This document shows, in pieces, positions 34,001 through 44,300 of a DNA stretch of 49,123 nucleotides. Position 1 is the stretch's first letter, and each line of letters starts with the position of its first letter. Under the pieces are notes generated by a model that ran no database searches, was not told where the DNA came from, and saw only the letters and a program-made list of their open reading frames with translations. Where the stretch lies: contig JAULBX010026386.1 in the NCBI GenBank assembly GCA_032358255.1, forward strand, positions 1 through 49,123. Reading direction: 5' to 3'. A program made the translations under genes and the position numbers. The stretch comes from Heterotrichella gracilis. Taxonomy: Eukaryota > Sar > Xanthophyceae > Tribonematales > Xanthonemataceae.

Positions 34001-37000
34001 TACTGCCAATGACCAGTCCCTGTTTTGGTTCAAAGAGGTCAATGGGTGTGCCATAGCAAGGGTAATAAGATACCAAATAGTCCTATTATGATATTATTAC
34101 CCTTGACCATATCCACCTGTGTGTGGTCACACCCTACAGGTGGGTGAGCTGTGATGGGGAGGCAGGCAAGCAGCAGGCGGCTGAGCGAGCCTGGCAGTGC
34201 ATTCGCAGCGCAGGCAGTGAGGCCAACCCCACAGTGGTGGAGAACGCCACCTGGTGCATGGCTGCCTGGGTATTGGCTCTGGATCAGGTATGGAGGCATC
34301 AGAAGTACCATGTGCAAATAAATATTGTCTTTGGTCTGGCACCTGATCTTTCTATCACTGCATGGAGTCATAACAGGGTGTAGGAATGGTGGCCTGTCGA
34401 TTGATACAGCATTCAGCATTGAGTGGTCTCAAATGACAAGCTACAATACTTATTTACAGTTGGTGAAATAACTTCATCCAGTGGCCACGTTGCAAATGTA
34501 TCCAATGATTGGTGTGTCACACAGGGAAACAGCTTGGTGGAGGAAGCCTTGGCCTTCCTGCACTCATTGCTGGAGAAAGAAGATGTGGGCAGCAGCGTCA
34601 AGTGTGTGGCGCTCACTGGCCTGGCACTGGGTGTGGCCAAGCGCCACCTGACTGATGTTGAGGCCAAACTCAGGGATGCCGAGGCAAGTCATTGTGCTGC
34701 TAGCTTTTTCCTTATGTTCTTTAGATTGTGCAGTGCGTTCCAGTATCTAGGTAGGATAGCTGAGCTGGGGATTTGTGGCCTAATCGAAGGCAACGCAAAC
34801 CAAGCTTCTACCTTGCTCATTAGATAAAGACAAGCTGTGTGTAATCAAATAAACTTAATAAACCCCTTGCAGGTGGTACTCTCCCACCTGACTTCCCCTA
34901 CAGTCACCAACCCCGTCAGGCTAGCAGCCATCCAGGCAGCAGGGCTGCTGTGTGGCCATTGCAGCGCAGAGTGCGAGGGGAACGAGCCCCTGGCCTCTGC
35001 CATGTGCAACCTGCTGTGCTGCATGCTGAGCACGCTGAGCCACCTGTGTGGGGAGGGTAATACTAGGATGTTGAGGGAGCACCTGGATGGGATGGCAGCG
35101 TGTCTGGCGGATCGGGTGACTGGGCTGTTTGTCATGGGGGGGGGTGATGTGGAGGAGGATGCCCAGGTGGTTCTGGCCATTTTCACCGGTGAGTGGCTGT
35201 GTTGATGATGCATAGAGCAACGGGCATCAGGTACTTGGCTGCTGCAGATGTATATTCAATGCCCTTGTCCTTGACAGGGTTCAACCTCTTGAGTTTGAAG
35301 GCAGTCCACTGTCATTGCATTGCTTGTGTCTGACCATCTTATGCAAGCAGAATGTGGCACTGATGACCACAACCATGTATTGCTGTTCAATCTGCCCCCC
35401 AATGGTTGCTTCATTAGTGCCCATTCAGCAGCAATTTTGCTACCTGCCCTGGCTGTTGGACTGGGGGGAGGCATACCCAGACATGCCAATTGGCTTCAGC
35501 TGCAAAGCACATACATGTAACTTACGTGATGCGCCCTTCCCATTTTTACTTATAAAATTATTCTTGCCTGCCTGTCACAACAGCGTTCCAAGCAGCAGCC
35601 CCAGCCCTCCACACCCTAGCAGGACCCTCAGCCCTGAGCCTCCTCTACCAGCTGTGCACCGCCACCTTGGATCACCACCTCCCCTCCTCACCCACACAAA
35701 CCCACTCCCCCTTGGGCAGTGCCTTGCTGGAAGGGGCGGTGGTGGCAGTACCCTGTGTGGTGCTGCCTGCTCTGACCCATGGGGCGGTGCAGGATACCGC
35801 TGTGGTGGAAACCCTAAGGAGGGTGTTGGCTGTCCTGGGGTCTACCACATCTGAGGTGAGTTGCGGTGCAACAAGGAGGATGTACCACAATGGGCAGGTT
35901 TCTACTAGTATCATCTCATTTCCTATGCCCAAGCTGGTACCTGTCAACCCCATTTTGCACCCCTGCCTGCCACAGCAAGCACCCTGCAGCACCTCCATTC
36001 ACACATACACCGCAACCCCACCCCCACCACTACCATCACGTCCTGCAGGGCCGCCTCATTGGCGCGTGCGCCCTCTCCAGCTCCCTCCTCCTCAACTCCA
36101 TCCTCGCCCTGGCCCTACCCCACCGCCCCGAGGACCTCACCACCACCGTAACCACCCTCCAAACCCTACCCAAGGGTTTCCCCAAGATGCGAAACGTATC
36201 AGCGGCCAAGGCGGGCATCGCCGCCGCCTGCGGGGCGTTGTTGGGAGCCACAGAGGCGCCACATGGCATCACCTCGAGTGCCCTCCCGGCCGAGCCCTAC
36301 CTCCCTTCGGACGCGGAAACCCTACCGCTGGCGAAAACCCTGCTGGGGATGCTGGAGGGTTTTGCCCTCCGGGAGTCAGACCCTAGGGCGGGCAGTGTGG
36401 GTGCGCTGGCATTGGGGGTGGCGTGTCTGGGGGCGAGGAGGAGGCAGGAAGGGGGCAATGGTGGTGGTGGTGGGGGCGCGTCAGGGGGGAGAGGGCATGG
36501 AGGGGGTCCACAGGCGCTTGACTTGCGTACCCTTCCCGAGGAGGGTGCGCTGCGCCCCCTGGTGCAGGCGCTGCAGGGCTTCCAGCAGGTGGGTCTAGGG
36601 TTTTGAATTTTGGGGTCTAGGGTTTAGTGTGCGATGCGGCCCATGGTGCAGGCGTCAGCAGGTGTTCTAGGGTTTAGGGTTTGGGGTGACTAGGCATGCC
36701 AAGGCTCGAGAAGGCTTGGCATTGGAAACCCTGAACCATTACCCTGGTTTCCCCTTCAGGTGCCAGGGGAGCACGCGCAAGGCGATGCAGGGAGGGTCGC
36801 GGCTGTGGTGCGTGTCCTTGCGGCTGCCCCCAGGCTGCCAGCTGTCAAGTGGGGGGCGCTGCTCAGGGGGAGCATGCGACAGTATGGGACAGGGGAGGAA
36901 GGTACGCCCGGGACAAGATAATGTTGATGTTTTGCCCGGGACATGTATTGTTGAGTTATAGCAGTTGCATTCGCAAGCATGGCTATGCCAGCCGAGTATC

Positions 37001-40000
37001 TGCTGACTTCCTGCAAGGCCCCTGAAGTACAGTATGGCATTTCATGTAAGGTAGCGCTACGCTTGTTGAGGGTTTAGCCAACTCCTCTCTTTCCCCGAGC
37101 TCGCTGTGGTGGTGGCACCTGCCACCCTAATTCTTAAACCCTAGCTCCTAAACCCTAGTTCCCAAACACTAAACAGTAAGCTGTCGCCCTCGCTTTTGCA
37201 GGCACTGCTGTGGCGCTGGCGGCTGCCTGCCTTGCCTTGCGCCATGGAGCCACTCCCAGCCATGGGTTGGGGAGCCTGGTGACTGAGATGACCTCCCCTG
37301 GTGTCTTTCACAAGCTGCACCCCTTGGTGCAGTGCACGCTGCTGGCGGACTTGGCAGGTGCGGAATGGGGGTTCAGGGCTCAGGGCTCAGGATAGGTGGG
37401 CAAGGATACGGTGGGAGAAGGGAGGGGAAGTCGAAGGGTCTGAAACCTGTTTAGGGTATTTGGGTAAGAGTGTCCCAAACATGCTGGGAAACCTCGCTGT
37501 TTTTGTGAATTGCATACTCACCCTGGAATGACTTAGTAATGGTGGCCTGTTTTGCTGATATTTTTCGCACCTCATCCCTGGGCACGTTTGCAAACCAATG
37601 CCAAGGGAGGTAATCTGCTAAACCCCCTCGCTGTTTTTGTGAATTGCATACTCACCCCGGAATGACGGGGTAATGATGGCCAGTTTTGCAAATATCAACC
37701 GTACCTCATTCTGGGGTTGGTATGCAAATCAATGTCAATCAGGGGGACATGCTGGGGAACCTCGGTGTTTTGGTGATTTGCGTATTTTGCCCTGGAATGA
37801 ATGTTAAAGCACGGCCAGTTTTGCAAATATTTACCATACCTCATTCCGGGGTTGGTATGCAAATCAATGTCAATCAGGGGGACCTGCTGGGAACCTTGGT
37901 GTTTTTGTGATTTGCAAACTTGCCCCGATAGGACTTTTAAAGCATGGCCAGTTTTGCAAATATTTACCGTACCTCATTCCGGGGTTGATATGCAAATCAA
38001 TGTCAATCAGGGGGACCTGCTGGGAACCTCGGTGTTTTAGTGATTTGCAAACTTGCCCCGATAGGACTTTTGAATGACGGCCAGTTTTGCAATATTTACC
38101 GTACCTCACTCTGGGGTTGGTATGCAAATCAATGTCAATCAGGGGGACCTGCTGGGAACCTCGGTGTTTTAGTGATTTGCGTATTTNNNNNNNNNNNNNN
38201 NNNNNNNNNNNNNNNNNNNNNNNNNNNNNNNNNNNNNNNNNNNNNNNNNNNNNNNNNNNNNNNNNNNNNNNNNNNNNNNNNNNNNNATCAATGTCAATCA
38301 GGGGGACCTGCTGGGAACCTCGGTGTTTTAGTGATTTGCGTATTTTGCCCTGGAATGACTTTTGAATGCCGCCAGTTTTGCAAATATTTACCGCACCTCA
38401 TCGCTGGGCACGTTTGCAAATCAATGCCAAGGGAGGTTACCTGGTGAAACCCCTCGCTGTTTTTGTGAATTGCGTACTCACCCCGGAATGACTTGGTAAT
38501 GATGGCCTGTTTTGCTGACACTTACCGCACCTCATCCCTGAGCCCGTTCGCAAACCAATGCCGAGGCGACCTGCTAAAATCCCTCGCTGTTCTTGTGAAT
38601 TGCGTACTCACCCGGAGTGACTTTCAGTAACGTCATATTCCTCCATGAAATAATTGAACATGCGGGCAAATGCGGCGCTTGTTGACAATGCGTGCTCGCC
38701 CATACGCACACACACACCTCACCCCCCCACCCCTCAACCTCCTTCATGTAGGTGCAGTGGCGGCACTATCCACCACCGGCGCCACCCACCTCCTCTCCAC
38801 CCTCCTCTCCCTCATCACCACCGCCCCCCACACCCACCACCCGGCCCTCCTCCTCTCCGCCTTCGTCGGCCTCCACCCCCTGATGGCAAAAAACCCTCCA
38901 CCCCTGGGGGCAGAAAACCCCACCTCCCACCACCCACCGCCACCCCTGGTGGTGTCAGCATGCCTTACCACGTTCACCAGCCTCATTCAGCTGATCCCCG
39001 ATGGGCTCCAATGGTGTCCTGGGGATTCCCTGGAATGGGAGGAGGGGTGCGGGGACAAGTACAGTCCCCAGGCGCTGTGGACAAGGGGGGAGTTTGACTA
39101 CCCTAGCTTAGGGTACCAAGGGGTGGTGCGGGGCGCGTGGCGGGCTGTGCTGAGGGTGCTGGAGGGATGCGGCGTGGAACAGGTAGGGTTTGGGCTTAGG
39201 GTTAAGGGTTCTTGGAGGGTTCCAATCTGGGGTTGTATTATCAGTTCCCTTTTATACCAGCTCATGGTCACCTGTCATGCAATGAAAAGTGATCATAATA
39301 CATGTATCACGGTGCATTCATACAGAAAGAACAATGTCGAGGTAGCTAAAAACATGTAGGAAAAGGGCTTTGTCAGCTGACTTGCCACCTGTCATTGCCT
39401 GGCACAGGCCCGCCACGTCATCTCCCATCTACCCAAGCCACCCACAAGGGGGATACACTACAGGGAGGTATTCCTGCGCTGCTGGCTGGTGCAGCGGGGG
39501 GTGCTGGCCCCCAACGATTTGGACCCCTGCAGGAATTTCTGCCTGCAATACGGCGAGGAGGGGGCGGCGCGCGCGGCCATGCTCTGCTGCGCACATTCGT
39601 GTATTGCTCTCCCCCTGGCTGTGCAGTACCAGATGCTACTGGAGACCCTAGAGGCCGCCAAAGTAGGGTTTTCTACAAACCCTGCACCCTCAGCCCTCGC
39701 CTTGACTGTGCAGTACTGGATGCTGTTCGAAAAACCCTACGTGGTAGCCATCGAGGGCAAGGGTTATGAAGAGTGTTCACAAACCCTAAGCCTCAAGCCC
39801 GCCCTTTGACTATGCGCTACCATATGCTGCTGGGACCCTGGCTGCACCCAAGGTAGGGTCTTCACAGGCGCTGAAAACCCTGGACAGGGTTACCAGGGGG
39901 TCATAGGTTTGTGCCCCGCGCATGTGCATGATCCGCCTGAACGTGTTCCGCCACCTCACCCCCTCCCATTGACACACACACACACACCCCTGCACACAGA

Positions 40001-40389
40001 CGATTCCCCAACCCCTGCGGGCCCTCCACCTGGCGGCCTGCATGGCGGCAGCAGCCACAGCCACCCTGTGGACCCCCCGGATCCCCCACCACCACATCAC
40101 CCTCTCCTCCCCTGCCACCGCGCTGGCAGCGCTCCCCTTCACCCTCCCATCCCTCATCCATGGCACCAAAAAATCGCATCCCCACCTGGCAGCGGCCGCG
40201 TCCCAGGGAGTGCAGCAGCTGCTGGGGACGGGGGTGAGGGGGCGTGTGGAGGGGGAGGAGGGGGGGAAGGTGGTGGTGCAGCTGCTGGCGGCGGTGGTAC
40301 TGGGGGTGCGGGGGGTGCTAGATGACGAGGGGTGGCGGTGGGTGTCGGAGCATGTCGCTATGCCTTTGTGCAAGGCCCCAGCAGCCTAG
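28048..40389 (+). CDS. RST1: RST1/focadhesin homologue (HEAT-repeat exosome-SKI cofactor)
   Basis: Large helical-repeat protein of the RST1 (plant) / FOCAD (animal) family. In plants RST1 bridges the cytoplasmic exosome and SKI complex in mRNA surveillance. Exons: 28048-28206, 28505-28556, 28818-28943, 29188-29391, 29849-30058, 30315-30578, 30804-31394, 31646-31768, 32002-32216, 32453-32901, 33159-33253, 33604-33799, 34140-34287, 34525-34683, 34873-35188, 35584-35855, 36049-36588, 36760-36901, 37202-37357, 38752-39182, 39408-39662, 40000-40389. About 1830 aa, close to the lengths I recall for RST1 and FOCAD (roughly 1800-1850). Family-like segments are SKGVEFVRLVE, then DALDFYAAWKVI..GALDADVYP (mid-protein), AWREFVNRWV and RLPAVKWGALLRGSM. 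Intron 34684-34872 has a GC donor. Exon 12 could start at 33419 instead of 33604. No enzymatic motif is visible, as expected for a scaffold. Its intron 19 holds the ~134-bp array and the N gap. Confidence 0.88.
28227..28253 (+). repeat. ATGCA pentanucleotide microsatellite
   Basis: About five tandem AATGC units lie in the first intron of the RST1 homologue, just after the donor. Confidence 0.85.
34057..34105. repeat. Foldback element with 11-bp inverted ends
   Basis: CAAGGGTAATA at 34057-34067 and TATTACCCTTG at 34095-34105 are perfect inverted repeats around a ~27-bp AT-rich centre, in the RST1 intron before exon 13. The element resembles the ones at 4847, 46866 and 47233. Confidence 0.7.
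35447..35520. repeat. Dispersed intronic repeat, copy C
   Basis: It contains GGCATACCCAGACATGC, then ATTGGCTTCAGCTG, matching copy A (1-85) and copy B (45242-45330). It lies in the RST1 intron between exons 15 and 16. Confidence 0.7.
36628..36690 (+). repeat. Copy of the donor edge of RST1 exon 17
   Basis: The exon end 36544-36602 (GCGCTGC..CCTGGTGCAGGCG..CAGCAGGTG plus CTAGGGTTT) recurs with a gap as GCGATGC..CATGGTGCAGGCG..CAGCAGGTG and CTAGGGTTTAGGG. The copied donor is followed by telomere-like heptamers. Confidence 0.7.
37478..38640 (+). repeat. Tandem array of ~134-bp units in RST1 intron 19
   Basis: At least nine copies. The marker CCTCG(C/G)TGTTTT or a variant starts at 37492, 37626, 37760, 37894, 38027, 38159, 38318, 38452 and 38582, so the period is 130-134 bp. 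Outer copies carry CTCGCTGTT..GTGAATTGC and inner copies CTCGGTGTTTTAGTGATTTGC, so two subtypes are nested. The period is not a multiple of three, and the open frames inside it are not genes. The true length is unknown because of the gap. Confidence 0.93.
38187..38286. other. Assembly gap (100 N)
   Basis: Exactly 100 N inside the tandem array. A round 100 usually marks a gap of unknown size. The array spacing across it (159 bp between flanking markers instead of about 133 or 266) shows the printed length is not real. Confidence 0.97.
39695..39862 (+). repeat. Two decayed copies of the donor edge of RST1 exon 21
   Basis: The exon end 39600-39672 (CTGTGCAGTACCAGATGCT, then the AAGTAGGGTTTTC donor) recurs near 39705 (CTGTGCAGTACTGGATGCTG) and near 39809 (TATGCGCTACCATATGCTGC..CCAAGGTAGGGTCTTCAC). 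The last copy keeps the donor and a diverged exon end. Confidence 0.75.
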
Positions 40390-40464
40390 GCACACCCTCA
40401 AGTGGTTTATACACTAATTAGGGTTTAGAGGGTATGGGTGCACACATGCTGCTTGTATTGGTAT

Positions 40465-40469
40465 TGTAA
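40465..40469 (+). terminator. Candidate polyadenylation signal TGTAA for RST1
   Basis: TGTAA lies 76 bases past the stop codon. It is the common polyadenylation signal in green algae; its use here is inferred from motif and position alone. Confidence 0.35.
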
Positions 40470-40551
40470 AAGCAGTGCCGATACGTTTCCCTGTGGTATT
40501 AACGCTACTGGTATACCCAATTGTTCGACACCATATTATTGTTTACAGATT

Positions 40552-40580
40552 GTCAAAATATTATCGAATAATATTTTGAC
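40552..40580. repeat. Perfect 13-bp-arm palindrome
   Basis: GTCAAAATATTAT, loop CGA, ATAATATTTTGAC. It lies 163 bp past the RST1 stop. It could be a foldback-element remnant or a 3'-end RNA hairpin. Confidence 0.8.
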
Positions 40581-41368
40581 GAATGGGCCCAGCCTGGCCC
40601 TGAGGGTTGTGGCTTAGTACAGCCGCGTGGCAAGGGGCCATAGTACTGTGTGAAACTTCCCAACTAGTACTAGAAAGTACTTTATCAACTCATTGACAAT
40701 GCGCGCGCCAATTGTTACAAGGGTGCAGTACAAGCTAGTGCACTGTAACCTTCCCCTCCCATAGGGATTATGATATACACATGAGCATCATCCAGTAACT
40801 AATTATGACAATAAAGTTGAATTCCTACAATAACTAATTGCCTGAATTCATGGTCCTTAAACTGATCACAGTTCATGGTCCATAGGCCCAGGGTGTTTCC
40901 CAAATCATGCAAAAAAACACTTTGTTGCAGCAACTCCAAGACCTAAAACGTGTGATGGGTCCCTGCCTCCCAAAGGTAAAAGCAGGATATGCTAGCAAAA
41001 CATGACTCATGACGCAAAAGGGAGAATTTCATACCACTTCAGTGCACTGCACAGAATCAATAGATACCAATATCCCCATTATTTGGCTTTAAGCTATCGA
41101 AATAAACTTTCGACCTGGCAATGCGACTCATCATCTGAATTTGACGACAAAAAATCCTTCAGAAGAAAAGAGAATCTCTAGGATGACTCGGAGTTGTTGT
41201 TGAACACACCCTGTGCTGAACTCACAGGATTGCCATTCAAATATTGACCCTATGCCTGCACCCGACAAGGGGTTTTGACCTAAACCCGGCCCTAGATGTG
41301 AACCCTGAGCTTAGTTATTAAACTGAATCTGACCCAAACCCTAACCCTGAGCCCACTTGAACCCTAAG

Positions 41369-44300
41369 CTAGGGTCCACCCTCGACATAGGGCACCACCT
41401 TCAACCCCTTCCCCGGCCCCCCGCATGCCGCCACGTCACCCGAAACCCGCACAGGAATGACGCTGAATGCAGGGATGCCAACTGGCAGGCGCAGGGGACC
41501 AAGGTCATGCGGGTTGCGGGGAAGGAGGGTGGTGGGGGTTGCGTCCCCGTTGGCTGCTGGCGGGGGTTTGGTGCTGCTGGTGGTGTTGATGGTGGTGCGG
41601 GAGTTTGAGCGGCGGGGGGTGCGTGTGCGGGACTTGGATTGGCTGGCGGGTGTGGCGTGGGAGAGCCATAAGGTCCTGCAAGAGCAGGGGGGGATTCAGT
41701 CGGTGTGTGGCTCCCTTGATCGTACAAACCCTGAAATGCAAGGGCCCGTAAAATATAAACAGTTGGGTCACCCTTGGGTCACCAACTTGGGATTAATTTG
41801 CATCAGGGATGGGGTTTGGAGGCAGTTGATCATGAACAGGATGGGGTATGGGGCGAGGTAGCGCTCACCACCACCTTGAAGGAGCATAGGAAACAGGTAG
41901 CGGTGTACAATCATGACACCGATGCTATTTGATTACCAGAGGACTGGATAGGAATGTCCACAGCAGGTTTGGTGGCCCAACACGGACATGGAGTTGTAGC
42001 GGCGACGTTAAGGGTTTTAGAGGACACAGGACACAGGAACACCACCAGATGTGGTGCCTGTGTTCCAACACCCCCCATCTCCCTAGGGCCTCCCCCATCT
42101 AATGGCTGAGGTCCTGTCCCCATTGCACCCCCCAATTCCCCCCCCTACCACCACCCCTCACCTGGTCGCCGTGTTCCAGTCCCCCTCCAGCTGCGGCACC
42201 GCATCCTCCACATAGCACTTGGCCTCACAACCAAGCTCAGGGAGGTACAGGTCAAGAAACCTAGGGGGGGAAATGAAGAAGAATAATAAAAAACTAAAAA
42301 TGAGGCCAGAATTTTATGGATAAAACATATTTTATCCATCATCACATATATCTAAAACACTCCTGTATTACAATATTTCATTTGACAGTCACATTCAGGG
42401 AGCCAACCCGGGCTCACACGAATGCAATTTATATCTACGTTTACGGTTTTATAAAACCTACAAAAAATTTGAAAAGCAAAAACATATTTCAATACCGAGC
42501 AACACAAACTCGCCCCTCACCTGCGCCCCCCCACCCCGACCACCAGCGCGCTTGTGACCAGTGGCTGCGCCTGCAGTAGTGCGCACAGGTGCAGGCGGAT
42601 GGCCCCATCCTGCGCTGCCTTGGCCGCAGCCTTGCGCTCGTTGAAGTGGGCCGCAAGGGGGGTGAGGGAGGAGGGGGGGAGCAGGCTGCGGGTGGGGGGG
42701 TGGTTCAGAAAGGGGTGTCGCCACTGAGGGGGGATGGGAAGGTGGATGAAAACGGGGGCAGGGGGGGAGGAGGGGGCGTGCGGATATAGTGTGTAGGGGT
42801 TGAGGCGTATGTTGCGTGTGGGGGGGGATGGGCAGGTTTAAATAAAAAATGGAGGTTTACGAGGACCAACTATTAGAAACGATGCCCCTTCTGATGCATG
42901 CATGCTCGAGCGGATCATTCCTTCTGATGCCATTCTCTTCCACTCACCCGTGTCGCTCAGCCGCACTCCCCTCAACCCCACCCTCCTCACCCTCACCCCC
43001 CCCCTCCGCCCCCCCCTCCAGCGCAGCCAGCAGCAGCCTGTGCACCACCACATCCGGGAAGCGCCTGATGGGGGATGTGAAGTGGGTGTAGTGGGGGGCG
43101 GCCAGGGCATAGTGTCCCCACTCGCAGGGGTCCTGGTCCCCGGTGCAGAAGTAGCGAGCCACCTGGGGAAGGTATTCAAACAGATGGGATTAAATCAGGA
43201 ATGGTCTAGATATATTCTTGCTATTTCTTCCCATGTTGTGTCTAGCAGGCAAGGGAATGCGAGGAGTGATGCGAGGGGTGGGATGCAAACAGCGGCCAGG
43301 CAAGAGGGTGATTGTCAACTCGGGCTCTCCTGCATTGGCTCGGTTGCCCAGCATGGATCCGTGTGTTAACTCATGCAAATGAGAATTACTACACAAATTT
43401 AAATCCTTTAGTTAAACTCTATCCAGGCACCACCTCACCTGCATCGGCTTGGTGGCCAGTAGTGTGACAGCCTCAGCCAGTAAAGGGTCATGCCCCCCCT
43501 CCCGCAGTGCCTGCAGGCTGGCCTGCAGCGCCCCCGCACTGCCCACCTGCAGCTCGATTGCCAGCTGCTGACTCAGCTGCTGACTCAGCTCCAGCATCTT
43601 GCGGGCCAGGGGTGGGGGGTGGCACCGCAGGAGGGCTGCGGGGTGCGAATTGGGGGAGTCAATAGAAGACAAATGGGCGGGGTTAGTTTCATTGTTGTGA
43701 GCTGACTGCATTGTTTTGTTTAAAAAGGCAACTTGGCATGAAGGCAGGATGCCATTCTATGACAGAAGCATAAACTAAAGACAACAAGCGAGAAATTCAC
43801 ACACACACACACACACAAAATCCATGGAAGAGCTACTCTTGCTGTCCTCACCGCAATCTGGGAAAGCGTCTGCGATCTTGGCAGCCACGCTCTGATTAGC
43901 CAGCAGCATCATCTCCTCGATCAGCTCATTGGCCTCCATTCGAGGCTCCGATCGAGCTGCGATCGGCTGGCCGCACTCATCCAACTCGATCCGCAGCTTG
44001 GTGTTGTCTAATCGGAGGGCCCCCCGGGCAAAGCGGGCGGCCTTGAGTCGGCAGGCAATGGAGTGGAGGGCGAGCACGTCCTCGCACACCTGGAAATGCG
44101 CAGGGCTTGGTCAAACACTAAACCCCAAAGTTGAGCCCACCAAACCCTAAACACAGGGCTAGCACGTCCTCGCACACCTGGAGATGCGCAGGGCTTGATG
44201 AAACCCTAAACCTTAAAGTTGAGCCCACCATCACAGGGCCAGCACAACTTCACACACCTTCTGGAGATGCGCAGGCTTTGTGAAACCCTACACCCTAAAC

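Larger units (their letters stand above)
40390..41368. other. Intergenic region between convergent RST1 and DIS3L2-type genes
   Basis: About 980 bp, AT-rich, between two 3' ends. It holds both 3' UTRs, the palindrome at 40552-40580 and a telomere-like run near 41335-41346. No coding exon is visible. Confidence 0.6.

Noticed and set aside
37686-38447. Open frames repeating GVGMQINVNQGD-like peptides
   Set aside because: They come from the ~134-bp tandem array and run into the N gap. The period is not a multiple of three, and the stretch lies in an RST1 intron.
41457-41861. Plus-strand open frame with a hydrophobic stretch
   Set aside because: It is the antisense shadow of the last DIS3L2-type exon and has no supporting exon structure on the plus strand.
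42159-42161. TGA right after exon 14 as the end of the DIS3L2-type gene
   Set aside because: The TGA is part of the AG|GTGAGG donor. The exon at 41675-41369 joins in phase and encodes the expected C-terminal segment with its own stop.
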